Part shown: piece after piece, positions 21,932 through 30,805 of the stretch
Layout of the letters: the number at the start of each line of letters is the position of its first letter
How positions within the stretch are numbered: position 1 is the first letter of the stretch
IMG/VR virus record: IMGVR_UViG_3300036719_000569
Coordinates: 1-30,805 of that record
Source of the DNA: a virus
Reading direction: 5' to 3' (one strand)
Length of the DNA: 30,805 nt
The notes under the pieces: model-generated
The model's input: only the letters and a program-made list of their open reading frames with translations
Database searches by the model: none
Told to the model about the DNA's origin: nothing
Made by a program: the position numbers and the translations under genes

Positions 21932-24900
21932 ATGCCAATTAATAAAGACCTGAATGTTGCGCCGTACTTTGATGATTTTGATATAACGAATCAGTTCCAT
22001 CGCGTGCTTTTTAAACCGTCTTACGCGGTTCAAGCTAGAGAATTGACTCAGATGCAAACGATTCTTCAGAATCAGATCGAGCAGTTTGGTGATAATATAT
22101 TTAAAGAAGGATCTATCATAAAGGGATGCAACTTTACAGAGTTATCAGACTTAAACTACGTTAAGCTTACGGATGTTACTGGATTTGACCCAACTCAATA
22201 TGTTGGATTTACAGATACGGTCACTATAAGCGGTGTTGATTACGTAAGAGATAACACATACGAACTCGAAGGAGTTGTGACAGGAGTCCGAGCGACCGTC
22301 TTAGCTGCGACGCGTGGTTTTGAAACAAGAAACCCAGATCTTAACACGTTCTTTATTAACTACAAAACAACATCTTCTGGAAATAAAGTCTTTCAGGCTG
22401 GCGAAAGACTTAGAATATACAAAGTAAGTGTGTACGAACAAGGAACGAGCATCAATAGAGACGAAACAGAAGTTCTGACTGATAAGACTATCAACGTTAC
22501 TACGTTCGCTGGGGCAGTTGGCAACTCTTTCGGACTTAAATCTGCGCCAGGTATCATATTCCAAAAGGGTCACTTCCTATACGCTGAAGAGCAGCTTGTA
22601 ATTGTTTCAAAGTATACGAATGTACCGAACAGTGTGTCGATAGGTTACACAGTTCAGGAAAGAGTAATTAATGCGTTCCAAGACTCGTCTCTATATGACA
22701 ATGCAAACGGATCTTTTAACCAAAATGCTCCTGGCGCAGATAGACTAAAACTTATTCCAATACTTACAGCTCTTCCAACTTCTGAAGCTGATGCTGACAC
22801 TACATTCTTTACTCTTACACGCTATGTAAACGGTAATGCAGTTCTTCTTAGAGACGTATCACAGTATAACATTTTAGGCGAAGAGATGGCTCGTCGCACG
22901 TATGAAGAATCTGGTGACTACATTGTCAATGACTTTCAAACTACAGTCGTAAGAAGAGATGGTAATCTAAAAGCTTCTATCGGAAGTGGAGTCGCGTATG
23001 TTAAGGGTCATAGAGTAGAAAATCTTAGAGAGATTTTCCTCGATATAGATGACATATCGGAAGCTTCGGTTGATGATAGAGCAAATCAGGGCGTATCTTT
23101 TAACTATGGCGGGTACCTTGACATACTCGATACTAGCGTAGGAGGCGTAGTCCCATTAGGAACATTTGCAACCGTTTCTCTCAGAGACGGTGGAAACTCT
23201 GTCCTAGGAACTGCGAGAGTTCGTAACATCACTGATACCAAAATCTTCCTGTTTGATGTTAGATTGTCGGGTGCTAATCAGATATCGCAAGTGGAAAGAG
23301 TTGTTGGAACTTCCGGGTACATACCAGTTGCAAACAATTCTGTTATAAAAGAAACAAGTTCTTCATCAATGGTATTTGACACGGGAATGCTGAGTCTTAA
23401 ATCTACTAGCAACCTGTCAATTCCAGTAAGAGCAAGAAAAACTATTACTGGAACTGCTACTACTTTTAACATCACGCCTGACGCTGGCGAAGATTTTAAT
23501 CTAGAGAATGATGATATACTCTTTGTAGATAACACAAGTACTAGAAGAGATGTGACTAGTGCTGTTCTATCTGGTGCTGACCTCCAAGTCACCCTTGGTT
23601 CTACACCATCGACTCCTTCTACGATCTATTACAATAAGAGAATTACTAGTGCAAGCCCGTTTACGAAAGTTAGCGCTGAACTATATGTTAAGTGCACCTT
23701 CGCAAATAACGACATCGTATCATCCACAACTAGATATAATCTAGGTTTTCCAGATGTGTATGAGATCGTCTCTATTACAGACTCAGAAAGCAAAACTGTT
23801 ACTTCTAGCTTTAAGCTTAAAACCAACCAAAGAGATAACTTCTACGATCATTCTTATATAGAATATATTCCTGGAAGACCAGTACCCGCGGCCGGTTTAA
23901 TGACAGTTCGTTTTAAAGCATTTAAACTAAACGACACAACAGGAAGCTACTTCTTTACTGTAGATAGTTACCCTGGTGCTGTCGCCAAGAATAAGATACA
24001 GCCGTTCGTTTCATCTTCAGGAAAGGTCTATAATCTCAGAGACTGTCTTGACTTTAGACCATACGTACAACCGCTATCGCCGGCCACATATATAAATGCG
24101 GCTGTTCTTGGTACAGCGCCAACTGTAAGCAATGGATCAACAGGTGTTAACGTTGCGCCGAGCTTCTCCGGTTCATATACGATACTTACACCATCTCACG
24201 ATCAGTTTGGAGAGATAGACTACGAGTTCTACCTAAACAGAACCGATGCGGTAATTCTTGACTCTTATGGCAGAATATCATTGTTAAGAGGAACGGAAGT
24301 AGAGAATTCTATTCCGCCAATCATATCTGGCGATCAGGTTAAGATCGCGGAAATATTCGTACCAGGAGCGCCAGCACTTACACCAGAAGAAGCTGACGAA
24401 CAGGATAGACCTCAGTATGCTGTGCAGATCGTTCCTAAAGGTACAAAATCTTATCGTATGAAAGATATCGAAAACTTAGAAAAGAAGATCGACAGCTTAG
24501 AGTATTATGTTCTGCTGAACACCCTAGAAGCCGATACAAAAAATCTAAACATTGTTGATGAAAACGGTCTAGATCGTTTTAAGAACGGCATCATAGTTGA
24601 TCCCTTTAACGATCTTAGTATAGCCAACCTAGAGAATGTGGAATTTAATGCTGCGCTGGACTTTACAGAACAATCGCTTATGCCATCTGTAAAAACATTC
24701 CCGTTAAACCTTAAGTATAAGTCTGCATCTTCTGCGACGCTGTTCCCAACCACGTCAAATGCAAAGGTCGGAACACTTCAGAGAAACACCGACGTATCCA
24801 TCATATCGCAACCCTACGCCACAGAATTTAGAAACTGCGTAAGTAACTTCTATTCATATCGTGGCATTGGCGAAATAGAACCGGAATACGACGCAGTCTA

Positions 24901-27211
24901 TGATACTGTCACTAACCCAGTTAATATAGGTTTGAATAGAAGACGCTTAACTGTGTCGACTGCCGCTACACAAGAGCTTAATCCGTTAACGTCAACCGCT
25001 ATTCAAGCCAACACAAATAACACGAACCAACGCCGCGTTGGCGATTTTGTTACGAACTTTACATTTAATCCATTCATGAGAGGCCGTGACATTAATATAT
25101 ACATGTCTGGTCTTCGCCCTAACACTCGCCACTATTTCTTCTTTGATGAAGAAGATGTGAACCAATTTGTGTTCCCAGGAAGCAATGTTAACTCCCCGAG
25201 TGAAATAAGAAGACGCGGTGTTGCTAACGCGGCGGTCGAAACAGATGCGAACGGCGTCTTGAGGGCGGTGTTTAGTCTACCATCATCAAGGTTCTATGTT
25301 GGAGACAGAAAACTAGAAGTAGTTGACGTTGACACGCACGCTGCGATTGATAGCGCCAGCACATCGTATGGTTTTGTAACCTATAGAGCATATAACTTCT
25401 CTGTAGAAAAAGCATCTTTAACAGTCTCAACTCGCCGTGCAGCTTCTACTGCAACAACAACCACGGATAGAAATGTTACAAGAAGACCAACTGAAGGTGA
25501 TCGCGGGCGAGACCCGTCGCCAGATCCAATTGCTCAGACCTTCTTCATAAAATCTGGCATGGGTCTTGGATCTGACACTGTATTTGTCTCTAAAATAGAT
25601 CTGTTCTTCAAGAGAAGAAGTAATATAAACGGCGTAAATGTTGAATTAAGAGAAGTTATAAATGGTTATCCTTCATATGACGTGATACCGTTCTCTAAAG
25701 TACACCTAACTCCATCAGAAGTACTTACTTCAGATGATGCTTCTGTCGAAACAACGGTAACTTTTAATGCCCCAGTTCGTCTTGATGTTGAAAAAGAATA
25801 TGCAGTAGTCGTAATACCAGATGCAGCCGATCCTGACTATCTAATCTTTACATCAAAGGTTGGTGGAGTTGATCTAACACCAGGCGCGAATCAAGGACTT
25901 CCAATCGTCCAAGACTGGGGTGATGGTGTTCTATTCACATCTACAAACAATCGCGCGTGGAAGTCATATCAAGACGAGGACATTAAGTTTGTACTGTATC
26001 GCCATAACTTCAATGCAAGTGCTGGCACTATCACACTTACAAATGATGACCACGAGTTTATCTCAACAGAGAACAACATCGGAACATTTAAAGTTGGAGA
26101 GACCGTATACAAGCTTGAGTCTAAAGACGGGACTACTGGAGCTAACTTAAGCACCGTTTCCGGAAATAATCAGATCAGCGGAACGAATCTTTCAGCCACA
26201 TATTCTGCCGGCGACTTTGTTCTGATAAGCAACGGTACTACAAACAGACAGATCTTTAAAGTTGTTAGCGCAAACTCTACAGTGATAGTTGCGGATAGAC
26301 CATCATATTTCACGGATAGTACAAGTGGTTTACCGATTACAATGGGTATACTTCGTCACTATGACTTTAGATATCCGGATTTTATCATTCTCGAAGAATC
26401 TTCTGCAACTTCTACACGAAAGTTTGCTGCCGGTAACACAGTGTACGGATTTGATAGCGCTGCAGCTGCGACGATAACCACGGTTGATAACGTTGAGTTC
26501 AGCTACATTCAGCCAATGATTCATAGAACGAACGATAGCGTAACCGCAACGACTCTATCTGGAACACTCGTCGATCCAGCCAACCCGTCAAACACATATA
26601 GCTTGCCGATGCAATTCAATGACAAGGCGTTGTTTAGTAAGACCGGCATGGTTGTGTATAGTAAGTCTAATGACATCGCAAGAGAAAAGACTCTAGACCT
26701 TACGGTGTCTATGTCTAACAACTCGAATGTCACTTCGTCTCCTTTCATTGACATCGAGACTGCGTCCATTCTTGCTTATCAGTGGAAGATCACCAACGAT
26801 TCGACAACTACTTCTAAGTACATATCTAAAACCGTAGAATTGGCTGAAAACCTAGATGCAGAAGATTTCCGTATCTATGTAACAGGATACAGACCACGTG
26901 GTACAGATATCGCAGTATACATCAAAGTGCAATCAGCAGATGACCCAACTGTGTTCGAAACGAACGATTGGATAGAGTTAGAACTTACTGGTGGAGTTAA
27001 TCTATATTCATCTGTAAGCAATGTTAATGACTTTAAAGAGTATGTGTATCAAGTATCTAACACCAATAAAAACTTAGGTGTGATTACATATACGAATGGT
27101 ATTGGAACCTTTGAAGGTTATCGCAGATTTGCAATAAAGATAGAGTTACTCTCCGAAGATATCTTTAAAGCGCCAAGACTTCTAGACTACAGAGGAATAT
27201 CACTAACATGA
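21932..27211 (+). CDS. Large baseplate/tail structural protein (DUF4815-type), 1759 aa
   Basis: The N-terminus, APYFDDFDITNQFHRVLFKP followed by YAVQARELTQMQTILQNQIE and FGDNIFKEGS, is characteristic of the DUF4815 proteins of T4-like marine and other phages. The domain seems to run to about residue 900, including YNLRDCLDFRPYVQP and a coiled-coil-like MKDIENLEKKIDSLEYYVLL. Downstream are beta-rich modules: NPFMRGRDINIYMSGLRPNT, a DPIAQTFFIKSG segment, and repeated jelly-roll-like stretches. T4 has gp10-gp12 in this position; this single protein may replace them as the wedge arm that carries fibers, which is inference. AAGGAA lies six bases before the ATG. Confidence 0.85.
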   Translation: MPINKDLNVAPYFDDFDITNQFHRVLFKPSYAVQARELTQMQTILQNQIEQFGDNIFKEGSIIKGCNFTELSDLNYVKLTDVTGFDPTQYVGFTDTVTISGVDYVRDNTYELEGVVTGVRATVLAATRGFETRNPDLNTFFINYKTTSSGNKVFQAGERLRIYKVSVYEQGTSINRDETEVLTDKTINVTTFAGAVGNSFGLKSAPGIIFQKGHFLYAEEQLVIVSKYTNVPNSVSIGYTVQERVINAFQDSSLYDNANGSFNQNAPGADRLKLIPILTALPTSEADADTTFFTLTRYVNGNAVLLRDVSQYNILGEEMARRTYEESGDYIVNDFQTTVVRRDGNLKASIGSGVAYVKGHRVENLREIFLDIDDISEASVDDRANQGVSFNYGGYLDILDTSVGGVVPLGTFATVSLRDGGNSVLGTARVRNITDTKIFLFDVRLSGANQISQVERVVGTSGYIPVANNSVIKETSSSSMVFDTGMLSLKSTSNLSIPVRARKTITGTATTFNITPDAGEDFNLENDDILFVDNTSTRRDVTSAVLSGADLQVTLGSTPSTPSTIYYNKRITSASPFTKVSAELYVKCTFANNDIVSSTTRYNLGFPDVYEIVSITDSESKTVTSSFKLKTNQRDNFYDHSYIEYIPGRPVPAAGLMTVRFKAFKLNDTTGSYFFTVDSYPGAVAKNKIQPFVSSSGKVYNLRDCLDFRPYVQPLSPATYINAAVLGTAPTVSNGSTGVNVAPSFSGSYTILTPSHDQFGEIDYEFYLNRTDAVILDSYGRISLLRGTEVENSIPPIISGDQVKIAEIFVPGAPALTPEEADEQDRPQYAVQIVPKGTKSYRMKDIENLEKKIDSLEYYVLLNTLEADTKNLNIVDENGLDRFKNGIIVDPFNDLSIANLENVEFNAALDFTEQSLMPSVKTFPLNLKYKSASSATLFPTTSNAKVGTLQRNTDVSIISQPYATEFRNCVSNFYSYRGIGEIEPEYDAVYDTVTNPVNIGLNRRRLTVSTAATQELNPLTSTAIQANTNNTNQRRVGDFVTNFTFNPFMRGRDINIYMSGLRPNTRHYFFFDEEDVNQFVFPGSNVNSPSEIRRRGVANAAVETDANGVLRAVFSLPSSRFYVGDRKLEVVDVDTHAAIDSASTSYGFVTYRAYNFSVEKASLTVSTRRAASTATTTTDRNVTRRPTEGDRGRDPSPDPIAQTFFIKSGMGLGSDTVFVSKIDLFFKRRSNINGVNVELREVINGYPSYDVIPFSKVHLTPSEVLTSDDASVETTVTFNAPVRLDVEKEYAVVVIPDAADPDYLIFTSKVGGVDLTPGANQGLPIVQDWGDGVLFTSTNNRAWKSYQDEDIKFVLYRHNFNASAGTITLTNDDHEFISTENNIGTFKVGETVYKLESKDGTTGANLSTVSGNNQISGTNLSATYSAGDFVLISNGTTNRQIFKVVSANSTVIVADRPSYFTDSTSGLPITMGILRHYDFRYPDFIILEESSATSTRKFAAGNTVYGFDSAAAATITTVDNVEFSYIQPMIHRTNDSVTATTLSGTLVDPANPSNTYSLPMQFNDKALFSKTGMVVYSKSNDIAREKTLDLTVSMSNNSNVTSSPFIDIETASILAYQWKITNDSTTTSKYISKTVELAENLDAEDFRIYVTGYRPRGTDIAVYIKVQSADDPTVFETNDWIELELTGGVNLYSSVSNVNDFKEYVYQVSNTNKNLGVITYTNGIGTFEGYRRFAIKIELLSEDIFKAPRLLDYRGISLT

Positions 27212-27384
27212 TAAGAGACGAAAGATCGAGAGCACTTATCAACGATGACCTGGCTGCTCTAAATAAATACAAAGTAGACAGGGATCGAGTGAGAAAGATA
27301 GAACAAATCTATAAAGAGTTACCAGAGATAAGAAGAGTTCTTTCTTCCTTATGTGAAAGATTAGACAAGATAGAGAGCACATAA
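27208..27384 (+). CDS. Small coiled-coil protein, 58 aa
   Basis: The ATG at 27208 overlaps the previous stop (ATGA), and the frame runs to TAA 27382-27384, two bases before the fiber gene. The product, MIRDERSRALINDDLAALNK onward to ELPEIRRVLSSLCERLDKIE, is highly charged and has hydrophobic residues at heptad spacing, suggesting a short coiled coil. Perfect packing between two genes on both sides supports expression. It could be a fiber assembly chaperone or linker; I do not recognise a family. Confidence 0.72.
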   Translation: MIRDERSRALINDDLAALNKYKVDRDRVRKIEQIYKELPEIRRVLSSLCERLDKIEST

Positions 27385-27386
27385 AC

Positions 27387-28409
27387 ATGGCAAAAACCGG
27401 TATAAGTCAGGTCACTACTTCGGACACGTTTCAACAATGGTTGGATAGGACCAACGACTTAGTAGATATAGTGAGTTCCGATGCTATGACGGCCTCAGCA
27501 TTAGGCGATACCACAACTGGTAATTCGACTCTGATTGGATCGTTCACTGCAAATACTGTGATTGCATTTAATACTTTGCGCGCTAATACCTTATCTCCTA
27601 AAGTAGGATCGTCAGCAATAGAAGTTACGTCACCTGTAACAATTAATACACCAACACAAACGATTCAAACTCTTATAAGCACGAACGCACCTAGAGTGAA
27701 TTATTCAAATGCTTCCGTGATATGGCAAGTTGGCTTTGAGTCAAACGCAAACACCAGTTTTATAGTTGACACTGGATCGGGAACTAGAAAACTTTCTGTA
27801 TCTCCATCTGGCGATCTTACTATTGCAGGAAATATGAATGTTGGAAACAATCTTGTTGTTGATAATAACCTTACTGTAACTGGAACGATAACTGGAAATA
27901 TTTCTGGTGCAGTGACTGGAAATATAACTGGAAACGCAGCCACAGTCACAAACGGTGTATACACGATTGGCAACCAATCAATTGCTGGCATTAAGACATT
28001 TACTAATAACACACCGAGTACTAGTAGGACGACTGGTTCTGTCGTCATCACGGGCGGTCTAGGTGTAAGCGGAGCTATTAACGCAGGTGGCGAGATCACG
28101 GCTTTTGCTACTTCTGATAGAGAATTGAAAACAAATGTAGAAAATATTACAGACGCTCTATCAAAGATTGAAAAACTGAATGGTGTTACTTTTAATTGGA
28201 ATGACTTAGCTAAAGAAGTTGAGAGTAAAGATACTAGTGTTAAAGAAGTTGGTGTCATCGCTCAAGAAGTAAACCAAGTATTACCGGAAGTCGTAACAAC
28301 TCGAGAAAACGGATACATGGCTGTTCGTTATGAAAAATTAGTACCGCTATTAATCGAAGCGATTAAAGAACTTCACGAAGAAATAAAAACTTTGAAGAAT
28401 GGTAGTTAA
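27387..28409 (+). CDS. Tail fiber with C-terminal S74 intramolecular chaperone
   Basis: The 340-aa product has an N-terminal attachment part (MAKTGISQVTTSDTFQQWLD), a beta-repeat shaft with TGTITGNISGAVTGNITGN-like strands (about 160-235), and an S74/endosialidase-type chaperone from S243. The catalytic Ser-Lys pair sits in SDRELK (S243, K248), followed by FNWN, VGVIAQEVNQVLPEVV and YMAVRYEKLVPLLIEAIKEL, the hallmark blocks. In this family the trimerised chaperone cuts itself off before the Ser. The mature fiber would be about 242 aa. It starts two bases after the 58-aa gene, which it may share translation with. Confidence 0.92.
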   Translation: MAKTGISQVTTSDTFQQWLDRTNDLVDIVSSDAMTASALGDTTTGNSTLIGSFTANTVIAFNTLRANTLSPKVGSSAIEVTSPVTINTPTQTIQTLISTNAPRVNYSNASVIWQVGFESNANTSFIVDTGSGTRKLSVSPSGDLTIAGNMNVGNNLVVDNNLTVTGTITGNISGAVTGNITGNAATVTNGVYTIGNQSIAGIKTFTNNTPSTSRTTGSVVITGGLGVSGAINAGGEITAFATSDRELKTNVENITDALSKIEKLNGVTFNWNDLAKEVESKDTSVKEVGVIAQEVNQVLPEVVTTRENGYMAVRYEKLVPLLIEAIKELHEEIKTLKNGS

Positions 28410-28449
28410 AACTCTTTGTTCTCTAAATATCATGTTGGTATTTCTTCGA

Positions 28450-28457
28450 TATAAATA
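28450..28457 (+). promoter_or_regulatory. Late promoter before the pentapeptide-repeat gene
   Basis: Exact TATAAATA in the 72-base gap after the S74 fiber. The predicted start near 28463 gives a leader of only about 19 bases, which still contains GGGA (28467-28470) ahead of the ATG at 28482. Confidence 0.8.
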
Positions 28458-28481
28458 AAAGAAAAAGGGATCTCGACAACC

Positions 28482-30805
28482 ATGTCTAAAATATCCGAAC
28501 TTGGTAAAATTACCGGCGGTAATACAAAATCCAGAGACTTGTTTGTAACTGTCAGCCTCGATCAGGGCGACGACGGCACGAAGAATATTACTCGTGCCGA
28601 ACTAGTAAAAGCTATTCAGCAAGAAGTTTTTACTAATATAAAGATTAATGGCGGCGATTATATTCAAAACATCCCGCTTACAAACGTAACGATTACGGGC
28701 TCGGTCATCAACACTTCTACGATGAACAACTCGACTATCAATACGTCGGTGTTGAATAACTCGGATATTAATAACTCTGACATAGACGAATCCGATATCA
28801 CGAACTCTACGATGGAATCATCCGTCATTAACATTTCAACTATGAATGCGTCGTTTATTAACGCATCGATACTAACAGACGTTATCATAGACGATTCAAC
28901 TATAAACGACGCAATTATAAATGATTCCACTATAAACGACGGGATCATAAATGACTCAACAATAAACGACCCGAACATTAACGTTGATGAAGCATTTGCT
29001 CCTGACATATCAAATACGGATTACTTCTATCTTAAGGACGTTTCTTTAGGCAGAACTGTCGCGATCTCTTACGAGGATCTATACAAAGAGATATCTAAAA
29101 CCGCAAAGAAAGCAAACAAAGTATACGTCGGTGTTGATGGAGATGATACGAACCCAGGAAGTTATCTAAAGCCAGTTGCAACTCTCGCGCGGGCATTCGA
29201 ACTTGCACAAGAAGCTGCGGCCGGTGGTATACCTTCTGGTTATCCTGGAGATAACAGCCCAGGCATCCCAACGGCGATTACCGTTTTTCCTGGCGACTAT
29301 TACACAAACGGAAACCTTTCTCTTCCGGATCGTTGCACGATGGTGTCGACAAACGGACAGTATGCAACTCGTATCATTCAGAACCCTGGATACGAAAGAG
29401 AAAACGTCATACTCATAGGATCTGGCTGCTATGTTCAAGGTTTTTCTTTCTTTAATAATATTGTTGATAACTTTGACTATCCGTCTAAAGGGTTCGCTTT
29501 TTCGTTCCGCCCTGGTGCTAAAATCATTCGTTCGCCATATTTAAGAGACTGCAGTCAGATAGCGAACTACTTTGGAAGAGAGATCCCTCCTCTATTAAAT
29601 CCATTCAACAGCCGTGGTACAATTGAGGATCTAGGATACGAGGTAGAAGTTACCGGAGTTACCGGAACTTGGGAAGTTGACGACCTAGTTACGGCTAACA
29701 ACGGCGTAACAGGATATGTGTCAAGAGTCACCGAGATTGGATCTGGAACGATATACATCAGAAACAATAGCGATGATCTTGAAGTTGGGTCACTCATTAC
29801 ATCTTCATCCGGCGGAACGGCTATCATTGATGCAGTTCTAGAAGAAGACTATCCTAACAAAGAAGTAGGAAGAGGTGGGGGGACTGTACTCGCAGACCGA
29901 GCATTAGTCGACCAAGACTCAATCTTCCCATACATACTTTGCTTTGGTGTTACACCTAGAACTCAGAATGGTTTGGGTTATGTTGCGAAGAATGGCGCAG
30001 GTATTAATGGCATCAGCTCTCTTTCCATCTTCTCGCGCTGTGCGTTCTATTCTCTAAACGGCGGTCAGATTACTCTAAACAACTCTGGTACTCAGTTCGG
30101 CGACATATCTATGCGCGCGAAGGGATCTACTCCGGTCCAAAACCCTAGATTAACGACCGCTACTCTTGTAGAGAACGACGGTCTTGCAGATGAAATACTC
30201 GCAGGCGCAAACACAATCATAGACGACATGTGGGACTATCTAACGATCACTGAAGGGTATTCTGCAAACACTGTAAACGAAGAACTTACTCGTAGAGATG
30301 CTCTAAACTTTATACGTTCTATCACAAACGATTTTCGTGAAGGTACACAAACAGGAACTCGTATATTTACAGCTGGCCTCTTTAATTATGAAGGAAGACA
30401 TGTATTCTCGGTGTTTAATCCAAACACCGATGGCTTAAGATACATAGGAAGCGTAGCTACTGTTGGAGCTCTACCTAGTGGAGTTACGGTAGAAGTAAAT
30501 GATGCGTATGTTGTATATACCAGTGTATCAAATATCTATGACGGAGACGTCTACTACTGGGATGGATCTGCGTGGACTAACGACGGGCCAAATGATATAA
30601 CTCTTCTTAACGCCTTTACAGATTCGTTTACTCATATGGGTGACTATATTAAGATAAACTTTACACTAACCGCCACAGAAGAAAATATGGTTGACGGTCT
30701 TGTAGATGACGTCCTCATAGCAAGCTTAAGAAATCCTCGCATTCTTCGTTTCGGTAGCCTCGTAGAGAGTCTCTCACACCAGTTTAACCTCGCAAGTGCA
30801 GGCGT
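28482..30805 (+). CDS. Large appendage/structural protein with pentapeptide repeats (partial at window end)
   Basis: Open from ATG 28482 to the end, at least 774 residues, 3' end not in the window. The N-terminal region MSKISELGKITGGNTKSRDL through IQQEVFTNIKINGG looks like an attachment domain. Residues 79-168 are 18 consecutive five-residue units (STMNN, STINT, SVLNN ... STIND), a pentapeptide beta-helix. Then KVYVGVDGDDTNPGSYLKPV with PTAITVFPGDYYTNGNLSLP, CYVQGFSFF and FSRCAFYSLNGG suggest a right-handed beta-helix (pectate-lyase-like) spike body. An ESLSHQFNLASAGV segment ends the visible part. A tailspike or long fiber is the most likely role; no receptor or enzyme residues are identified. 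Confidence 0.85.
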   Translation, partial: MSKISELGKITGGNTKSRDLFVTVSLDQGDDGTKNITRAELVKAIQQEVFTNIKINGGDYIQNIPLTNVTITGSVINTSTMNNSTINTSVLNNSDINNSDIDESDITNSTMESSVINISTMNASFINASILTDVIIDDSTINDAIINDSTINDGIINDSTINDPNINVDEAFAPDISNTDYFYLKDVSLGRTVAISYEDLYKEISKTAKKANKVYVGVDGDDTNPGSYLKPVATLARAFELAQEAAAGGIPSGYPGDNSPGIPTAITVFPGDYYTNGNLSLPDRCTMVSTNGQYATRIIQNPGYERENVILIGSGCYVQGFSFFNNIVDNFDYPSKGFAFSFRPGAKIIRSPYLRDCSQIANYFGREIPPLLNPFNSRGTIEDLGYEVEVTGVTGTWEVDDLVTANNGVTGYVSRVTEIGSGTIYIRNNSDDLEVGSLITSSSGGTAIIDAVLEEDYPNKEVGRGGGTVLADRALVDQDSIFPYILCFGVTPRTQNGLGYVAKNGAGINGISSLSIFSRCAFYSLNGGQITLNNSGTQFGDISMRAKGSTPVQNPRLTTATLVENDGLADEILAGANTIIDDMWDYLTITEGYSANTVNEELTRRDALNFIRSITNDFREGTQTGTRIFTAGLFNYEGRHVFSVFNPNTDGLRYIGSVATVGALPSGVTVEVNDAYVVYTSVSNIYDGDVYYWDGSAWTNDGPNDITLLNAFTDSFTHMGDYIKINFTLTATEENMVDGLVDDVLIASLRNPRILRFGSLVESLSHQFNLASAG
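28716..28985 (+). repeat. Pentapeptide-repeat tract with a 30-base tandem core
   Basis: Eighteen five-codon units in one frame, with Ile/Met/Leu at position 3 and Ser or small residues at position 1. At 28893, 28923 and 28953 near-identical copies of a GATTCAACTATAAACGAC-like stretch recur with an exact 30-base (two-unit) period, showing recent tandem duplication. Confidence 0.9.

Noticed and set aside
27701-28258. Minus-strand open frame of 185 codons opposite the S74 fiber
   Set aside because: Lies wholly inside a well-supported fiber gene; translation is Val/Pro/Thr-rich shadow sequence with no recognisable domain.
28893-28970. CRISPR-like array in the 30-base repeats
   Set aside because: Repeats are contiguous, in frame and coding for pentapeptides, with no spacers.

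Overview
The window is part of the genome of a T4-superfamily contractile-tailed virus, about 42% G+C by eye. The main evidence is gene order and product identity. A replication block encodes the sliding clamp gp45, clamp loader gp44/gp62 and translational repressor RegA. It is followed by a large baseplate and tail block (gp4, gp54-like, gp26, gp51-like, gp48, gp53, gp27, gp5, gp25, gp6, gp8). Exact T4-type late promoters (TATAAATA) sit in the few intergenic gaps. The host cannot be read directly. The alternative oxidase resembles the bacterial/mitochondrial AOX branch rather than plastid PTOX, which together with the overall gene set makes an alphaproteobacterial host (rhizobial or marine) my best guess.

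Layout. 1-4284 (+): gp45, a 63-aa protein, gp44, a 68-aa four-cysteine protein, gp62, RegA, dUTPase, a 73-aa protein and an alternative oxidase, tightly packed and often translationally coupled. 4285-4441: intergenic, with a late promoter butted against a terminator hairpin. 4442-4888 (+): Hsp20 chaperone, closed by a bidirectional terminator. 4917-9553 (-): late genes read leftward from 9553: gp4, a 205-aa virion protein, a gp19/gp54-like tube protein, gp26, a 55-aa gp51-like chaperone ORF that overlaps gp26 behind a T-TTT-TTT slippery heptamer, and a 622-aa repeat-rich tape-measure candidate. 9554-9612: two late promoters facing each other. 9613-28409 (+): gp48, gp53, an 83-aa protein, gp27, gp5 with its lysozyme at the C-terminus, a structural protein ending in an M15 peptidase, gp25, gp6, a gp7-position protein, gp8, a 1759-aa DUF4815-type protein, a 58-aa coiled-coil protein, and a fiber with an S74 chaperone. 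28482-30805 (+): a long appendage protein with pentapeptide repeats, running off the window.

How the parts fit. The left block supplies the processivity clamp, its loader and RegA, with dUTPase guarding the nucleotide pool and AOX offering a non-proton-pumping respiratory bypass. In T4 the clamp is also the co-activator of late transcription, so it would switch on the TATAAATA promoters that drive the tail genes. The divergent late block at 9.57 kb makes the tail-tube/tape-measure/chaperone set on one strand and the hub, wedge and fiber set on the other. The hub carries two peptidoglycan-cutting activities, a C-terminal GH24-type lysozyme on gp5 and an M15 peptidase on the next gene, which suggests a dual-cleavage entry device.
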